A stretch of 64,000 bases of DNA, taken from assembly GCF_030127105.1 (NCBI RefSeq), contig NZ_CP126161.1, positions 1,364,001 through 1,428,000 on the forward strand, in the 5' to 3' direction. Positions 43,479 through 57,460 of this stretch are shown piece by piece. The first letter of the stretch is position 1, and each line of letters opens with the position of its first letter. Source of the stretch: Haloarcula pelagica (GTDB taxonomy: Archaea; Halobacteriota; Halobacteria; Halobacteriales; Haloarculaceae). The position numbers and the translations under genes are program-made. The notes beneath the pieces are model-generated. The model was not told the DNA's origin, did no database searches, and saw nothing but the letters and a program-made list of their open reading frames with translations.

Positions 43479-44807
43479 TCGCCGAACACCTCCGTCACTG
43501 CCGTCCGAAGCGCCGCGTCGAGCGGCCGGTCCAGGTCCCAGTCGACGACTGCCGTTCCGAGGTGTTCGATCCGGCGCAGTCCCTGGGCCCGTTCGAGCGC
43601 GAGGACCGACGCCCCCAGCGAGTCACGGCGCGTCACGTCCGGGCTGACCAGCGTCGTCGGGTAGTCCCGCCGGGTCAGTTCCGTCAGCAGCGAGTGCGCC
43701 CACTCGTCGGTCGCCGGGGAGACGACGACGACCTGGGCCGTCGCCGGGAGACGCGCGAGCACCGCACGAATCGCGTTCCGACCGCCGTCGGCCTCGGTGC
43801 GTTTGCTCGCCACCGGCCCATCGTCGCTGTCGCCCGGCCGGCGCGTCGCGGCCCGACCCACCCCGTCGACGACCCGCGCCGCCCGGTCGCCGGCGTGTCT
43901 GCCGCTGTCGTCGACCCACACCAGTCCGTCGGGATCGACCCCGCCGGGAACGTCGGCGTCCGTGAGCCCGACGGCGGCGACGCTGGTGACGGCCCCCGCC
44001 TGCGAGAGCGTCCCCAGCAGCCGCTGGGCGGCGTAGGCCGACAGTTCGGCGCCGGTCGGGAAGGCGGGGTCCGGCGTCGCCCGGGCGGGAGGCCGGGCGT
44101 CGACGAGCAGTACCGTCCTGACCGCGCGCTGCTCGCGGTAGTCGACGGTCGTCAGGTCGGTGGTCTTGGCGTAGCGGCGCCAGTCGATCCGGCCGGCCGG
44201 GTCGCCGTACTGGTACTGCCGCGTCGAGTGAAACGCCAGCCCGCTGCCGCCGCTGTCGGTCGAGTGTGTCCCCGCGAACGGGAGCGTCGCGTCGGTGAGC
44301 GGCCCCGATTCGACGGCGTTGGCACAGGTCAGGGACGTGTCGCCGGCGACGGCGACCTCGGTCGTGACGACCTCGCTGGCGGCCAGCGGCCGGACCCGGG
44401 CGTCGGCGTCGGCGAAGGCGTGTGTGCCCCGCTTGGCGCGGACCGTGTAGCCGACGGTCACCGTCTCGCCGGGGCGAAGCGCCGTGCAACACCGGGGCGA
44501 CCCGTCGACGACCGCCAGTTCGTCCGGAACGCCGTCGACGAGGCGAACGTCGGTCAGCGTCCGCTCGCCGGTGTTCTCGACGGTCAGTTCGACGGCCGCC
44601 AGCTCCGGGGAGCGGGCGGTCGTCGACGGAGCGCGTGGCCCCGAGCGACACCGGTTCGGGAACCCTGGAGAGCGCGCCGTAGCAGACGTAGGCGAGCGGG
44701 ATCGCCGTCGCCGCCAGGAGGAGCGGCTCGCCCGAGAGCAGCGCCAGCCCGACGAGGACGAGCGCGCCGGCCAGCCCGCCGGCCCAGCGGTGGACGCGCC
44801 GGCGCAT
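43475..44807 (-). pseudogene. DUF58 domain protein, frameshifted
   Basis: The gene starts at the ATG at 44807 with two membrane segments (GGLAGALVLVGLALL and ATAIPLAYVCYGAL), as usual for DUF58 proteins. At about 44604-44611 the frame changes; the offset frame continues ELAAVELTVENTGERTLTD and reaches the DUF58 core with YQYGDPAGRIDWRRYAKT, then a VWA-like C-terminal half to the stop at 43475. One extra base or two missing bases at the CCCCGG site would explain the break. DUF58 proteins work with MoxR ATPases. Read as intact the protein would have about 444 residues. Confidence 0.75.
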
Positions 44808-44808
44808 C

Positions 44809-45410
44809 TCAGCGACCCTCCGTTGCCCGTCGCTCGACGGCGGCGACGGCTCGGTCGAGGCGGCGCTCGCGCTCGCGCTCGGGGTCGAGCCACAGCCGGA
44901 GGCGGGCGCCGACCGGGAACGGCGTCTCGGGTGACAGCACGGCGGCCGCGATCCGGTCGTCGGTCCAGGTCCCGGAACGGACCGCCTCGCGGGCGGCCGA
45001 TCGCTCGCCGTCGGCCGCTCGGGCGTGTGCCGTCGTCGCTACCTCGCTGAGCCGCTCGACGACAGTCCGCATCGCCGCGTCGTCACCCTCGATCGCGTTG
45101 CCGACGGCCGCGTCGAGCCGGCCCCGACCAGCGAGTCCGGGGAGACGGTCGCCGCCTCCGGCGGGCTCTCGATCGCGGTCGCGTAGCCGGTCGTCCCCTG
45201 CTCGGCGCTACCGGCGGTGGGCCAGGCCGCGACCGCCCCGACGAGGAGGACGGCGACCCCAAGCAGCGAGAGCAGCGCGGCCGGCGGGACGGCGTCGAGC
45301 GTCCCGAGCAGGCCGTCGATCCCCAGCGCCCCCGGCGCGAAGACGATGGCGGTCGCGAGCGCCGTCGCCAGCAGCCCGACGGTCCCGAGCGCGACGGGTC
45401 GCCAGCGCAT
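44809..45410 (-). pseudogene. Small membrane protein (DUF7269-like), frameshifted
   Basis: From the ATG at 45410 two hydrophobic segments are read (VALGTVGLLATALATAIVF and AALLSLLGVAVLLVGAVAA), followed by a polar stretch to VSPDSLVGAG. The sensible sequence then continues in the next frame as RLDAAVGNAIEGDDAAMRTV and a charged helical C-terminus to the stop at 44809. The break lies at a C-run (45122-45125); one base is missing or two are extra. The intact protein would have about 200 residues. It lies between the transglutaminase and DUF58 genes with one-base overlap and one-base gap. Function unknown. Confidence 0.68.
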
Positions 45411-48087
45411 CAGGCCTCGCCCTCCCCGTCGGCTGCCGCCTCGATCGCCTCGATGGCCGCCTGGACGGCCGCGACCCGCTCGTCGGCCCCGCGGTCGCCG
45501 TACTCGACCGCGCGGAAGGCGTCCCGGAGCGTCCGGACGGCCTCGGGCGGGAGGCCGTCCTCGGCGACGGCGTGGGCCGCGATGTCGCCCGGCGAGTGTG
45601 TCCAGTACCGCGGGAGCGAGACGTGCGTCAGGAAGCGTCGCCAGGCCTCGCGGATCGTGACCTGTGCCGCCGGCGGGTCGGCGCCGTCCCCCGGTGTCGA
45701 CGCCGTCCCAGCGGTCGCGCGCTCGGCGGTCCCCGCGCGCTCGATCCACCGGCGGAGCCGGGCCAGCAGTTCGGTGACGGTCGTCTCGCGGGCGATCAGG
45801 GCACGCAACGCGGCCGAGAGCCGTGCGAGCGATCGGTCGAGCGACGCCGCCAGCGCGATCAGCGCACCGACGGCGGCCTGGACCGCCGCGTCGAGCCAGC
45901 GACGCACCGCGCCGGGCGTCAGCCCGCTGCGCCGAACACCGACCGCGACGCCGCCGACACAGAGCGCCGCCGCGAGGACGACGGCCGCGAGATTTCGGCC
46001 GAGCCGTCCACGGTGACCCGCTCGCGCTGGCCGTACCGGGAGACGGTCAGGTCCGTGCCGGCCGCGACCGGGAGCCGGACCGTCGCCGTGCCGTCGACGC
46101 CAGTTCGGCCGACACGGGTGCCGTCCTGAACCACTGGTGCGTCCGCCACCGGATCGCCGTCGAGCGTCGCGGTCACGGTCAGACCGGTCCCGGGGAGCGC
46201 GAGCGGGAGCGTCGGGTCCGCCGAGACGACCAGCGGCGCCAGCGACAGCGTCTCGTTGCCGCCGACGGCGTCCCGGCGGACGGCGACGGTCACGTCGCCT
46301 GGTTCGGTCGGCAGCGTCACGGTCGCCCGGCCGCTCGCGCCGGTCGTCCCCACGCGCCGGCCGTCGACCGTCACCGTCCCGTCCCGGACCGGCACGTCCT
46401 CGACGCTCGCGACGACGGTCACGGTGGCGCCGGTGACCGCCTCGCCGGAGACGGTGACCGTCGCCGCCGTCGAGACGTTGAACGTCTCGTTGGCCGTCTG
46501 TTGGGCTGGCGGACCGCCGACCGCGTAGAACCGGTCGCTCGGGCCGCCTCCGACGGCGGGAACCGTAGGTACGACCGCCGACTGACGGTCCGACGGGACC
46601 GACACGCCGACATCGAGCGTCGCGTCGTAGGGGACCCGGCCGACGACGGCTCCCTGGGCGTCGGTCCGGCCGACGGCCCTCCCGTTGAACGTGACCGTCG
46701 CGTTTTCGACCGGGCTGCCGTCCCGGGTCACCGTCACCAGCACCGGCGCGCCCGGCGTCGCAGTGCGGTTGAGGCGGACGGAGACGCCCTCCGTGGTGTC
46801 GGTCGGATCGTCGCGCTCCTCGGCCTCGGTGGGCTCCGGATCGCCCTCGTCCGACGGGGTGTCCTCGGGGAGCGGCGTCTGGGGCTGGACGGTCCCGATG
46901 GACGGCCCTTCGGCGCCGACGCCGAACTGTTCGCCGGGGCTCCCGCGCTCGCTGGCCCGGTAGTCCTCGCCCGCCGCGGCCATCGCGGCCTGCTCGGCAG
47001 CCAGGCGTTCCCGTCCCGGCGTCGGGTCGAAGCGAACCCACCCCCGGTCGGGGAAGTACACCTCGACCCAGGCGTGGGCGTTCAGCCCGCGGACGGTGTA
47101 GGTCCCCTCGCCGGTCCGCTCGCCCGTCGAGTAGCCGACGACGTAGCGGGCGGGGACCCCCTGACTGCGCAGCATCGCCGTCATCGCGGTCGCGAAGTAC
47201 TCGCAGTAGCCCGCCTCCATCTCGAAGACGAACTGCGAGGCGACGCGCTCGTCGGGTTCGTCGCTGACGTTCAGCGAGTACGCCTTCTCGGTCTCCAGCC
47301 ACCGCTCGATCGTCGTCGCCGTCTCGTAGGGGGAGTCGCTGCCGGCCGTCAGGTCGTCGGTAAACGGCCCGAGTCGCTGGCGCGTCCCGGGCGGGAGGGC
47401 GGTGTAGCGCTCCTCGACGGCCGCCGGGTAGTCGCGCCCGCTGGTCCGCAACACCGCCGGCTCCCGGGCCGGTCGGACGCTGCTCCCCTGGTAGGCGGTG
47501 CCGGCCGGGAGCGACCCGTCGGCCCGGATCGCTCCGGCGTCGGTCACCATCAGTCCCTCCCGAGAGACGGTCCGGGGCCGCCAGACCGTCGGGAGCGACG
47601 ACGCCGACCGTTCCAGCGTGACCGCGTAGCGCACCTCGGTGCCGGTGCCCGAACCGACGCCGGGAGGGATCGGGCCGTCGTAGGGAGCGAGGTCGGTGTC
47701 GGTCTCCCAGCCGGACCCGGTGTAGGTCTCGTAGGCGCCGGTCCGCCAGTACGCGGCGTCGGTGCTCTGTGCGGTGAAGTGAACGTCGGTGTCCCGGGAC
47801 TGGAAGGGGTTCTCGGCGGTGTCGACCCCGCCGACGGTCGTCGAGGTGCCCGGGTTCAGCGCGCCGAGGTCGCCGCTCGCGCCGAGGCCGGCGTCGGGAC
47901 CGGGGCCGCGCTGGCCCTCGGGCGGCAGCGGGACCAGCGACTCGGCGGGGCTGTCGCCGGCCGGTGCCAGAAGCGGCAGGACGGCCGTCGCCAGGACGAT
48001 CGCGACGGCACAGACCCCGACCAGGACCACTCGGGAGTACTCGCGCGCGTACCCGCCCTCGGTGGCGGTGGCGTCGTCTCCGGACAT
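45410..48087 (-). pseudogene. Transglutaminase-like/DUF4129 membrane protein, frameshifted
   Basis: The first gene of the unit, about 893 residues if intact. An N-terminal membrane segment (VVLVGVCAVAIVLATAVLPLL) precedes an outside region with the transglutaminase core: Cys in EAGYCEYFATAMTAML, His in LNAHAWVEVYF and Asp in WVRFDPTPG. Several Ig-like or carboxypeptidase-regulatory-like beta repeats follow. At about 45985-46010 the frame breaks after VTVDGSA; the offset frame continues NLAAVVLAAALCVGG (membrane segment) and a DUF4129-like cytoplasmic tail ending at 45410. One missing or two extra bases explain it. Confidence 0.75.
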
Positions 48088-48207
48088 GTCGGCAGCGATA
48101 GAGTGGCCCTACCTGACGCCGCCGGCAGCATAAGTCTGCTGTCGGGGACCCCGCTGGCGACCCCTCGTCTCGGTGGATACAAACGCCCCCGGACACAACG
48201 GACGGCA

Positions 48208-48480
48208 ATGACAGCCGACGAGACGGTCCGGTGCTGGCTGGTCGAACGCTCCAGCTACGGCGACGAGCGGATGGTCACTCTCGTCTACGCGACGCCGGAC
48301 GGCGAGCGGTTCCTCCAGCAGCAGTTCTCGACGAACCTCCTCATGAAAAAGCGCGTCACGGCCGCGATCGACGCCGACGCCGACCGACTGGAGACCCTCG
48401 ACGACGACGAGACGCGCGAGCGGTACGCGACCGAAGCCAGCCGGATGGCCGAACAACACGACCCCGACGAGGAAGTGTAG
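48208..48480 (+). CDS. Small haloarchaeal protein of unknown function
   Basis: A 90-residue soluble acidic protein starting MTADETVRCWLVERSSYGD. The sequence CWLVER..YGDERMVTLVYATPDGERFLQQQ looks like a small alpha/beta fold, followed by an acidic helix. I recognise no family. It is divergent from the transglutaminase unit and 53 bp upstream of an ABC exporter in the same direction. Longer frames through this position are antisense shadows of the transglutaminase gene, so the ATG at 48208 is used. Confidence 0.7.
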   Translation: MTADETVRCWLVERSSYGDERMVTLVYATPDGERFLQQQFSTNLLMKKRVTAAIDADADRLETLDDDETRERYATEASRMAEQHDPDEEV

Positions 48481-48533
48481 CCCGCGGGTCGTCATACGAA
48501 AGACTATACCCGAGGCCGGCACAAGCCGGGCGT

Positions 48534-49471
48534 ATGACAGCGATAGAACTGGACGGAGTCAGGAAGGAGTTTGGCTCCGTGACCGCCCTGAACGGGGTCG
48601 ACCTCACCGTCGAGGAAGGCGAGATATTCGGCTTCCTCGGTCCCAACGGCGCCGGGAAGTCGACCGCGATCAACGTCCTCCTGGACTTCATCCGCCCGAC
48701 GGAGGGGTCCGCGACGGTGCTCGGCCGGGACGCCCACGAGGAGTCAAAGCGCATCCGGGACCGGACCGGCGTCCTCCCGGAAGGGTTCGACGTGTACGGC
48801 CGGCTCACCGGCCGCCAACACCTGAAGTTCGTGATCGAGTCCAAAGACGCCGACGTAGAGCCGGCCGCGCTGGCCGAGCGTGTCGGTATCCCCGACGCCA
48901 TCGATCGCAAGGCTGGCGGCTACTCCAAGGGGATGCAACAGCGGCTCGTCCTCGCGATGGCGCTGGTCGGCGAGCCGGAGCTGCTCATCCTCGACGAGCC
49001 CACGAGCGGGCTAGACCCCAACGGCGCACGGCTGATGCGCGAGATCATCCGCGAGGAGAACGAGCGGGGCGCGACCGTCTTCTTCTCCAGTCACATCCTC
49101 GGACAGGTCGAGGCGATCTGTGACACCGTCGGCATCCTCCAGGACGGCGAACTCATCGCGAAAGACACCGTCGAAGGGCTCCGCGAGGCGGCCGCGGGCG
49201 ACACCACACTCGAAGTGACGTTCGCCGACGGCGCCGATGTCGACGCGGCGGTCACGACCGTCCAGAACGCCGGCATCGGGACCGGCGTCACCGCGGACGG
49301 CAACGGGATCAGAGTCACCTGCGACGAGAGCGAGAAGATGACCGTCCTCAACACTCTCGAAGAAGCCGGCATCGCCGTCGAGAACTTCGACACCGAGGAG
49401 GCGTCGCTCGACGACGTGTTCGCGGCCTACACCAGTCGGGACGAGGCCGACGAGGCCACGGAGGCCGAGGC

Positions 49472-49475
<4 letters not shown>
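48534..49475 (+). CDS. ABC exporter ATP-binding subunit (ABC-2 type)
   Basis: A 313-residue ATPase. Walker A is GPNGAGKST, the signature region is YSKGMQQRLVLAMAL, Walker B is LLILDEPTSGLDPNG and the H-loop is FFSSHI. A C-terminal domain of about 90 residues with ASLDDVFAAYT is typical of CcmA/NatA-like ABC-2 exporters. The ATG at 48534 lies about 27 bp after an ACTATACC box. It overlaps the permease gene by four bases. The substrate is unknown; multidrug, lipid or Na+ export are all possible. Confidence 0.92.
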
Positions 49476-53189
<3,714 letters not shown>

Positions 53190-53238
53190 GCATCGGTGGT
53201 CGGGGGACCCGCCGAAAAGCCTTCCCAAAATAGTTAGA

Positions 53239-53256
53239 CGTAACAAATTTGTTACG
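53239..53256. promoter_or_regulatory. 18-bp perfect palindrome upstream of riboflavin synthase
   Basis: CGTAACAAATTTGTTACG, perfect 9-bp arms with no spacer, about 50 bp before the GTG start and directly upstream of the TATA-like TATTTT. This is the expected place of an operator. Archaeal riboflavin genes are known to be controlled by the CTP-dependent riboflavin kinase regulator RbkR, which binds palindromes; the link here is inference. Confidence 0.65.
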
Positions 53257-53314
53257 CGAGTGGTGCGGACACGCGGTGCTAGTGTACGGGAAACCGGAAA
53301 GAGATCGCCCGTCG

Positions 53315-54433
53315 TTACAGGTCCGCGATGTCCTCGATCGCGTCGGTGAGCTCCTCGATGCTCTCGACGGTGTGTTCGCCCATGTGTCCGATCCGGAACG
53401 ACTCCTCGCTGAGGTCGCCGTAGCCACTGGAGAAGACCATGTCGTACTCCTCGGAGACCTGTTCGACCGTCGCGGCCACGTCGATCCCCTGCGTGTTCTC
53501 GACGCAGGTCACGGTCTGGGACTCGTAGCCCTCCTCCGGGAAGAGGCCGAAGTGCTCGCGGGCCCAGTCGCGGGTGTACTCGGCCATCTCTCGATGGCGC
53601 TGGTCGCGGGCGTCGTGGCCCTCGTCGAGCATGTGTTTCATCTGTTTACGGTAGGCGAGCATGATCGGGATGGCGGGCGTGGAGTGGGTCTGGCCCTTCC
53701 GGTCGTAGTAGTCCAGGCAGCGCTGGAAGCCGCCGTACCACGACGCGGAGTCCTTGTCGAGTTCGCGCTCGTATGCGGCGTCGCTGACGGTACAGACCGC
53801 AAGACCCGGCGGCATCGCGAAGGCCTTCTGGGTCGAGGTAAACAGCGCGTCGATGTTGTGGGCCTCGATGTCGATCTGATCGCCGCCCAGACAGGAGATC
53901 GCGTCGACGACGAAGTAGGTGTCGGGGTAGTCGGCCATGAGGTCGCCGATCTCCTCGACGGGGTTTCGCACGCCGGTCGAGGTCTCGTTCATCACGACGC
54001 CGACGGCGTCGTAGCCGTCGTCTTTCGCCTCCAGCGCGTCCCGGATGTCGGCGGGCTTGACGGCCTGGCCCCAGTCGTACTCGACGCGGTCGACATCCTT
54101 GCCCAGCCGGTCGGCAACGTTGGCCTGGCGCTCGCTGAACGCGCCGGAGGTCGCCACGAGCATGTCGTCCTCGACGAGGTTCAGCGTCGTCGCCTCCCAG
54201 AACTCGGTGCCCGAGGCGGTGAGGATGACGACCTCGTTGTCGGTGCCCAGGAACTCCTTGGTGTCCTCGACGATCGTGGTGTAGAGGTCGGTCATCCGGT
54301 CCATCCGGTGGCCGAACATCGGCTGGGCCATCGCCTCGATCACGTCCTCGCGGACCTCGGTCGGGCCCGGGAGGTACAGTGTCTTCTCGGGGTAGTCGTC
54401 GGTGTACTCCTGTTTCTCTCGCTGTGTAACCAT
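53315..54433 (-). CDS. Class V PLP-dependent aminotransferase (alanine-glyoxylate/serine-pyruvate type)
   Basis: A 372-residue aminotransferase. LYLPGPTEVREDVIEAMAQP near the N-terminus, GHRMDRM, the VVDAISCLGG strand with the PLP Asp and STQKAFAMPPG with the Schiff-base Lys place it in the alanine-glyoxylate/serine-pyruvate branch. It transfers an amino group between small 2-oxo acids; the exact pair is unknown. It lies upstream of ribE in the same direction with a 125-bp gap, and the palindrome sits in that gap, so the two genes are probably separate units. Confidence 0.88.
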   Translation of the reverse strand: MVTQREKQEYTDDYPEKTLYLPGPTEVREDVIEAMAQPMFGHRMDRMTDLYTTIVEDTKEFLGTDNEVVILTASGTEFWEATTLNLVEDDMLVATSGAFSERQANVADRLGKDVDRVEYDWGQAVKPADIRDALEAKDDGYDAVGVVMNETSTGVRNPVEEIGDLMADYPDTYFVVDAISCLGGDQIDIEAHNIDALFTSTQKAFAMPPGLAVCTVSDAAYERELDKDSASWYGGFQRCLDYYDRKGQTHSTPAIPIMLAYRKQMKHMLDEGHDARDQRHREMAEYTRDWAREHFGLFPEEGYESQTVTCVENTQGIDVAATVEQVSEEYDMVFSSGYGDLSEESFRIGHMGEHTVESIEELTDAIEDIADL

Positions 54434-54486
54434 CTGTTAGGCGGCCCTTCGTAACCGGGTGGCATGGTAGTTTTGATACCGCCGCG

Positions 54487-54978
54487 TCACCCGGCCAGCG
54501 AGGGGTCGATCCGGCGCACGACGAGGAGCACGAGCGCGGCGTAGACGATCGGCCCGAGCAGGGCGGTGATCGGCGGGACCGCGTACAACAGCGCCGAGAG
54601 CAGCCACAGCAGGAACGGTGCGAGCGCGAGCAGTTGCGCGCCGCGGGCGAGCGCGTCGGCGACGGTCGGTCGCTGGGCGCTCAGGTAGCCGATCGCGACG
54701 ACGGCCGCGAGATAGAAGAACGTCAGTCCCGGCGGGGAGACGATCGGAAGCGTGACCAGCGCCACCGCGGCGATCGCCACGCCGACGGCGCCCGGCCCGT
54801 ACTCGCTGGCGACGAGTTGATCGGCGATGGCGTTCCCGTCCCCGCGTGCCAGCGCCTCCGTGAGTTCGCCACTACCCGCCTCCCTGGGCTCGTCGAAGTC
54901 CTGTCCGCAGTGCATACACCAGGAGGCCGTGGCGCTGACCTTCTCGTTGCAGTGGGGACAGCGGGGATCAGTTCGCAT
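54487..54978 (-). CDS. Zinc-ribbon membrane protein, unknown function
   Basis: A 163-residue protein. The N-terminus carries a two-pair zinc ribbon, CPHCNEK and CMHCGQDF, followed by an acidic linker and three or four hydrophobic segments from about residue 62 to the end (VGVAIAAVALVTLPIV, FFYLAAVVAIGYL and further). Proteins with this plan are common in haloarchaea and have no assigned role. It is divergent from the following gene, another small membrane protein, with about 90 bp between them. Confidence 0.82.
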   Translation of the reverse strand: MRTDPRCPHCNEKVSATASWCMHCGQDFDEPREAGSGELTEALARGDGNAIADQLVASEYGPGAVGVAIAAVALVTLPIVSPPGLTFFYLAAVVAIGYLSAQRPTVADALARGAQLLALAPFLLWLLSALLYAVPPITALLGPIVYAALVLLVVRRIDPSLAG

Positions 54979-55069
54979 CGTTCGAACTCAGGGGCGGTAT
55001 CGTGTTAGCCGTTGTGGGTGTCTGCGGACAGGCCGAGGGTTGAAATCGGATGCCCGCGATACCGTCTGT

Positions 55070-55690
55070 ATGCGCTGGCTGGACCGCGCGGACGACCTCC
55101 TGTTCGACGGCGAGACCGTCGAGGCCGAGGTCGCCGTCGGCGACGGCGGCGTGGTCGTCACGACCCACCGGGTCCTCGCTTTCACCCCCGATCGGGAGGG
55201 ACCGAACTACCGGACGGTCGACCGGCCAAACGTCGAAGGCGTCGACCTGACGACGGGCGGGACCTGGGCGTTCCTCGAACGGGGTCTGAAGGCGCTGGTG
55301 GCCGGGGTCGTTCTGATCGCGGCGGGCCAGCTCGTCAGCCTCGACGAACTGATCGGCGGCGTCTCGCTGGACAGCGCCGGCGCGGCGGGCCAGCTCGGCA
55401 TGGGCGGGATGCTTGGACTGCTCCAGTCGATGCTGACGCTGCTCGCGCAACTTGACGAACTCCTCCAGCTGTTCGGCGGGCTGGCGCTCGCGTTCGCCGC
55501 CGTCGTCCTGGGCGTCTACGCCTGGAGCCGGGAGCGACTGCTCGTCCTCACTGTCGCCGGCGGCGACGACATCGAACTGACGGCGCCGGACGACGACCGG
55601 GCACTCGATCGGTTGCGGGCCGCACTCGCACCCGGTGACGCACCGACCGATATCGACTTCGAGACCCCACCCGACGACTCGCCGGCGTGA
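55070..55690 (+). CDS. Membrane protein with PH-like N-terminal region, unknown function
   Basis: A 206-residue protein starting MRWLDRADDLLFDGE. The first 65 residues (VVVTTHRVLAFTPDREGPNY) resemble the bacterial PH-like domains that follow a 'gives a value, tests a threshold' pattern of strands, but this is a weak likeness. Two hydrophobic regions follow (about residues 70-90 and 130-155), separated by a Gly/Leu-rich amphipathic stretch, and the C-terminus returns to a PH-like fragment and an acidic tail. The ATG at 55070 avoids an upstream frame with shadow sequence. It precedes uvrC by 33 bp. Confidence 0.72.
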   Translation: MRWLDRADDLLFDGETVEAEVAVGDGGVVVTTHRVLAFTPDREGPNYRTVDRPNVEGVDLTTGGTWAFLERGLKALVAGVVLIAAGQLVSLDELIGGVSLDSAGAAGQLGMGGMLGLLQSMLTLLAQLDELLQLFGGLALAFAAVVLGVYAWSRERLLVLTVAGGDDIELTAPDDDRALDRLRAALAPGDAPTDIDFETPPDDSPA

Positions 55691-55723
55691 CGTTCAACTC
55701 CACGCGGCGCTAACCGGCCGTCG

Positions 55724-57460
55724 ATGGACACTGCCGCAGTCCGGGCGCGTGCCGGTGACCTCCCCGGAGAGCCCGGTGTCTACCAGTTCGAGAACGGCGA
55801 CGGCCGGGTCCTCTACGTCGGGAAGGCCGTCGACCTGCGCGAGCGGGTCCGGTCGTACGCCGACCCGCGCAGCGACCGCATCGGGGCGATGGTCGAGCGC
55901 GCCCGGACGATCGACTTCTCGGTGACCGACACCGAGACACAGGCGCTTCTCCTGGAGGCCAACCTCATCAAGCGCCACCGGCCGCCGTACAACGTCCGGC
56001 TGAAAGACGACAAGTCCTACCCCCTGGTCCAGTTGACCGACCACGCGGTCCCGCGGATCGAGGTGACCCGTGACCCGGCCGAGGGGGCAACCGTCTACGG
56101 CCCGTTCACCGACAAGGGCCGCGTCGAGGTCGTCGTGAAGGCCCTGCGTGAGACCTACGGATTGCGGGGCTGTTCCGACCACAAGTACCGGGATCGGGAC
56201 CGTCCCTGTCTGGACTACGAGATGGGGATCTGTACGGCGCCGTGTACCGGCGAGATCACCGCGGCGGAGTACGCCGGCGATGTCGAGAGCGTTCGACGGT
56301 TCTTCGAGGGCGAGACCGGCGCCCTCACCGATCCGCTGCGGCGCGAGATGGAGGAAGCGGCCGCCGACCAGGCGTTCGAGCGGGCGGCGAACCTCCGTGA
56401 CAAACTCGACGCCGTCGAGGCACTCGTCGGGGAGAGCGACACCGCCGTCAGCGACACTACCGCCCACGCGGCGACCGACGTGCTCGGTGCTGCCTTCGAA
56501 GGCGACACCGCGATCGTCGCCCGGCTCCACGCCGACGGCGGGAAACTCGTCGAGCGGGACCGGCACACGCTCGACGTGCCCGACGGCGAGGGACCCGACG
56601 CCGTCTACCGGGCGTTCATCCCGCAGTACTACGCCGAGCGGGAGTTCCCGGACGCGATCCTCTGTGCCGAGGACCCGGCCGACGCCGACATCGAAGCGTG
56701 GCTGGCCGAGGAGGGCGTCGACCTCCGGGTCCCGGGTGCCGGCCGCGAGGCGACGCTGGTCGACCTCGCGCTCAAGAACGCCCGCCGTCGCGGCGGTGCC
56801 GACGACGAACTCGGCGCGCTCGCCGACGCGCTCGGGATCGCCCGGCCCGAGCGCATCGAGGGGTTCGACGTGAGCCACGCTCAGGGTCGTGCGGTCGTCG
56901 GGTCGAACGTTACCTTCGTGGGCGAGAGTCCCGAGAAGGCCGACTACCGCCGGAAGAAACTCAGCGAGCGAAACGACGACTACGCCAACATGCGCGAACT
57001 CGTCCGCTGGCGGGCAACGCGGGCCGTCGAGGGCCGGGACGACCGGCCCGACCCGGACCTACTGCTGATCGACGGCGGCGACGGACAGTTGGGCGCCGCC
57101 CGCGACGCCCTGGCCGAAGTCGGCTGGGACGTGCCGGCGGTCGCACTCGCCAAAGACGAGGAACTGGTCGTCACGCCCGACGGCGTCCACGACTGGCCCG
57201 ACGACGCGCCGCATCTCCACCTGCTCCAGCGGGTCCGGGACGAGGCCCACCGCTTTGCGGTCCAGTACCACCAGACGGTCCGGGACGACGTGTCGACGGC
57301 GCTCGACGACGTGCCGGGCGTCGGTCCAGCGACTCGAAAGCGGCTGCTCCGGCGCTTTGGCAGCGTCGACGGCGTCCGCTCGGCCTCGCTGGCCGAACTC
57401 CGGACGGTCGACGGCGTCGGCGAACAGACGGCCGAGACACTCCGGACGCGGCTGAACTGA
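55724..57460 (+). CDS. uvrC: Excinuclease ABC subunit C
   Basis: A 578-residue nucleotide-excision-repair nuclease. The GIY-YIG domain ([19 protein letters not shown], residues about 16-95) makes the 3' cut. A Cys-rich region follows ([20 protein letters not shown] with CTAPC), then the UVR domain ([17 protein letters not shown]), the RNase H-like domain for the 5' cut ([15 protein letters not shown] and [10 protein letters not shown]) and C-terminal helix-hairpin-helix motifs ([17 protein letters not shown]). All parts are present. Bacterial-type Uvr genes in haloarchaea were acquired from bacteria. UvrA and UvrB are not in the window. Confidence 0.96.
   Translation: MDTAAVRARAGDLPGEPGVYQFENGDGRVLYVGKAVDLRERVRSYADPRSDRIGAMVERARTIDFSVTDTETQALLLEANLIKRHRPPYNVRLKDDKSYPLVQLTDHAVPRIEVTRDPAEGATVYGPFTDKGRVEVVVKALRETYGLRGCSDHKYRDRDRPCLDYEMGICTAPCTGEITAAEYAGDVESVRRFFEGETGALTDPLRREMEEAAADQAFERAANLRDKLDAVEALVGESDTAVSDTTAHAATDVLGAAFEGDTAIVARLHADGGKLVERDRHTLDVPDGEGPDAVYRAFIPQYYAEREFPDAILCAEDPADADIEAWLAEEGVDLRVPGAGREATLVDLALKNARRRGGADDELGALADALGIARPERIEGFDVSHAQGRAVVGSNVTFVGESPEKADYRRKKLSERNDDYANMRELVRWRATRAVEGRDDRPDPDLLLIDGGDGQLGAARDALAEVGWDVPAVALAKDEELVVTPDGVHDWPDDAPHLHLLQRVRDEAHRFAVQYHQTVRDDVSTALDDVPGVGPATRKRLLRRFGSVDGVRSASLAELRTVDGVGEQTAETLRTRLN

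Noticed and set aside
41893-46010. Programmed ribosomal frameshifting as the explanation for the four broken frames
   Set aside because: The sites share no slippery heptamer or downstream structure I can see, and the needed shifts are not all of one type; decay, slippage or sequence error fits better.
45410-48208. A 932-codon open frame on the minus strand that could be called as one large protein
   Set aside because: Most of it is Arg/Gly/Pro-rich sequence from the wrong frame of the transglutaminase gene; only its last 190 or so codons are protein-like and belong to the frameshifted gene.
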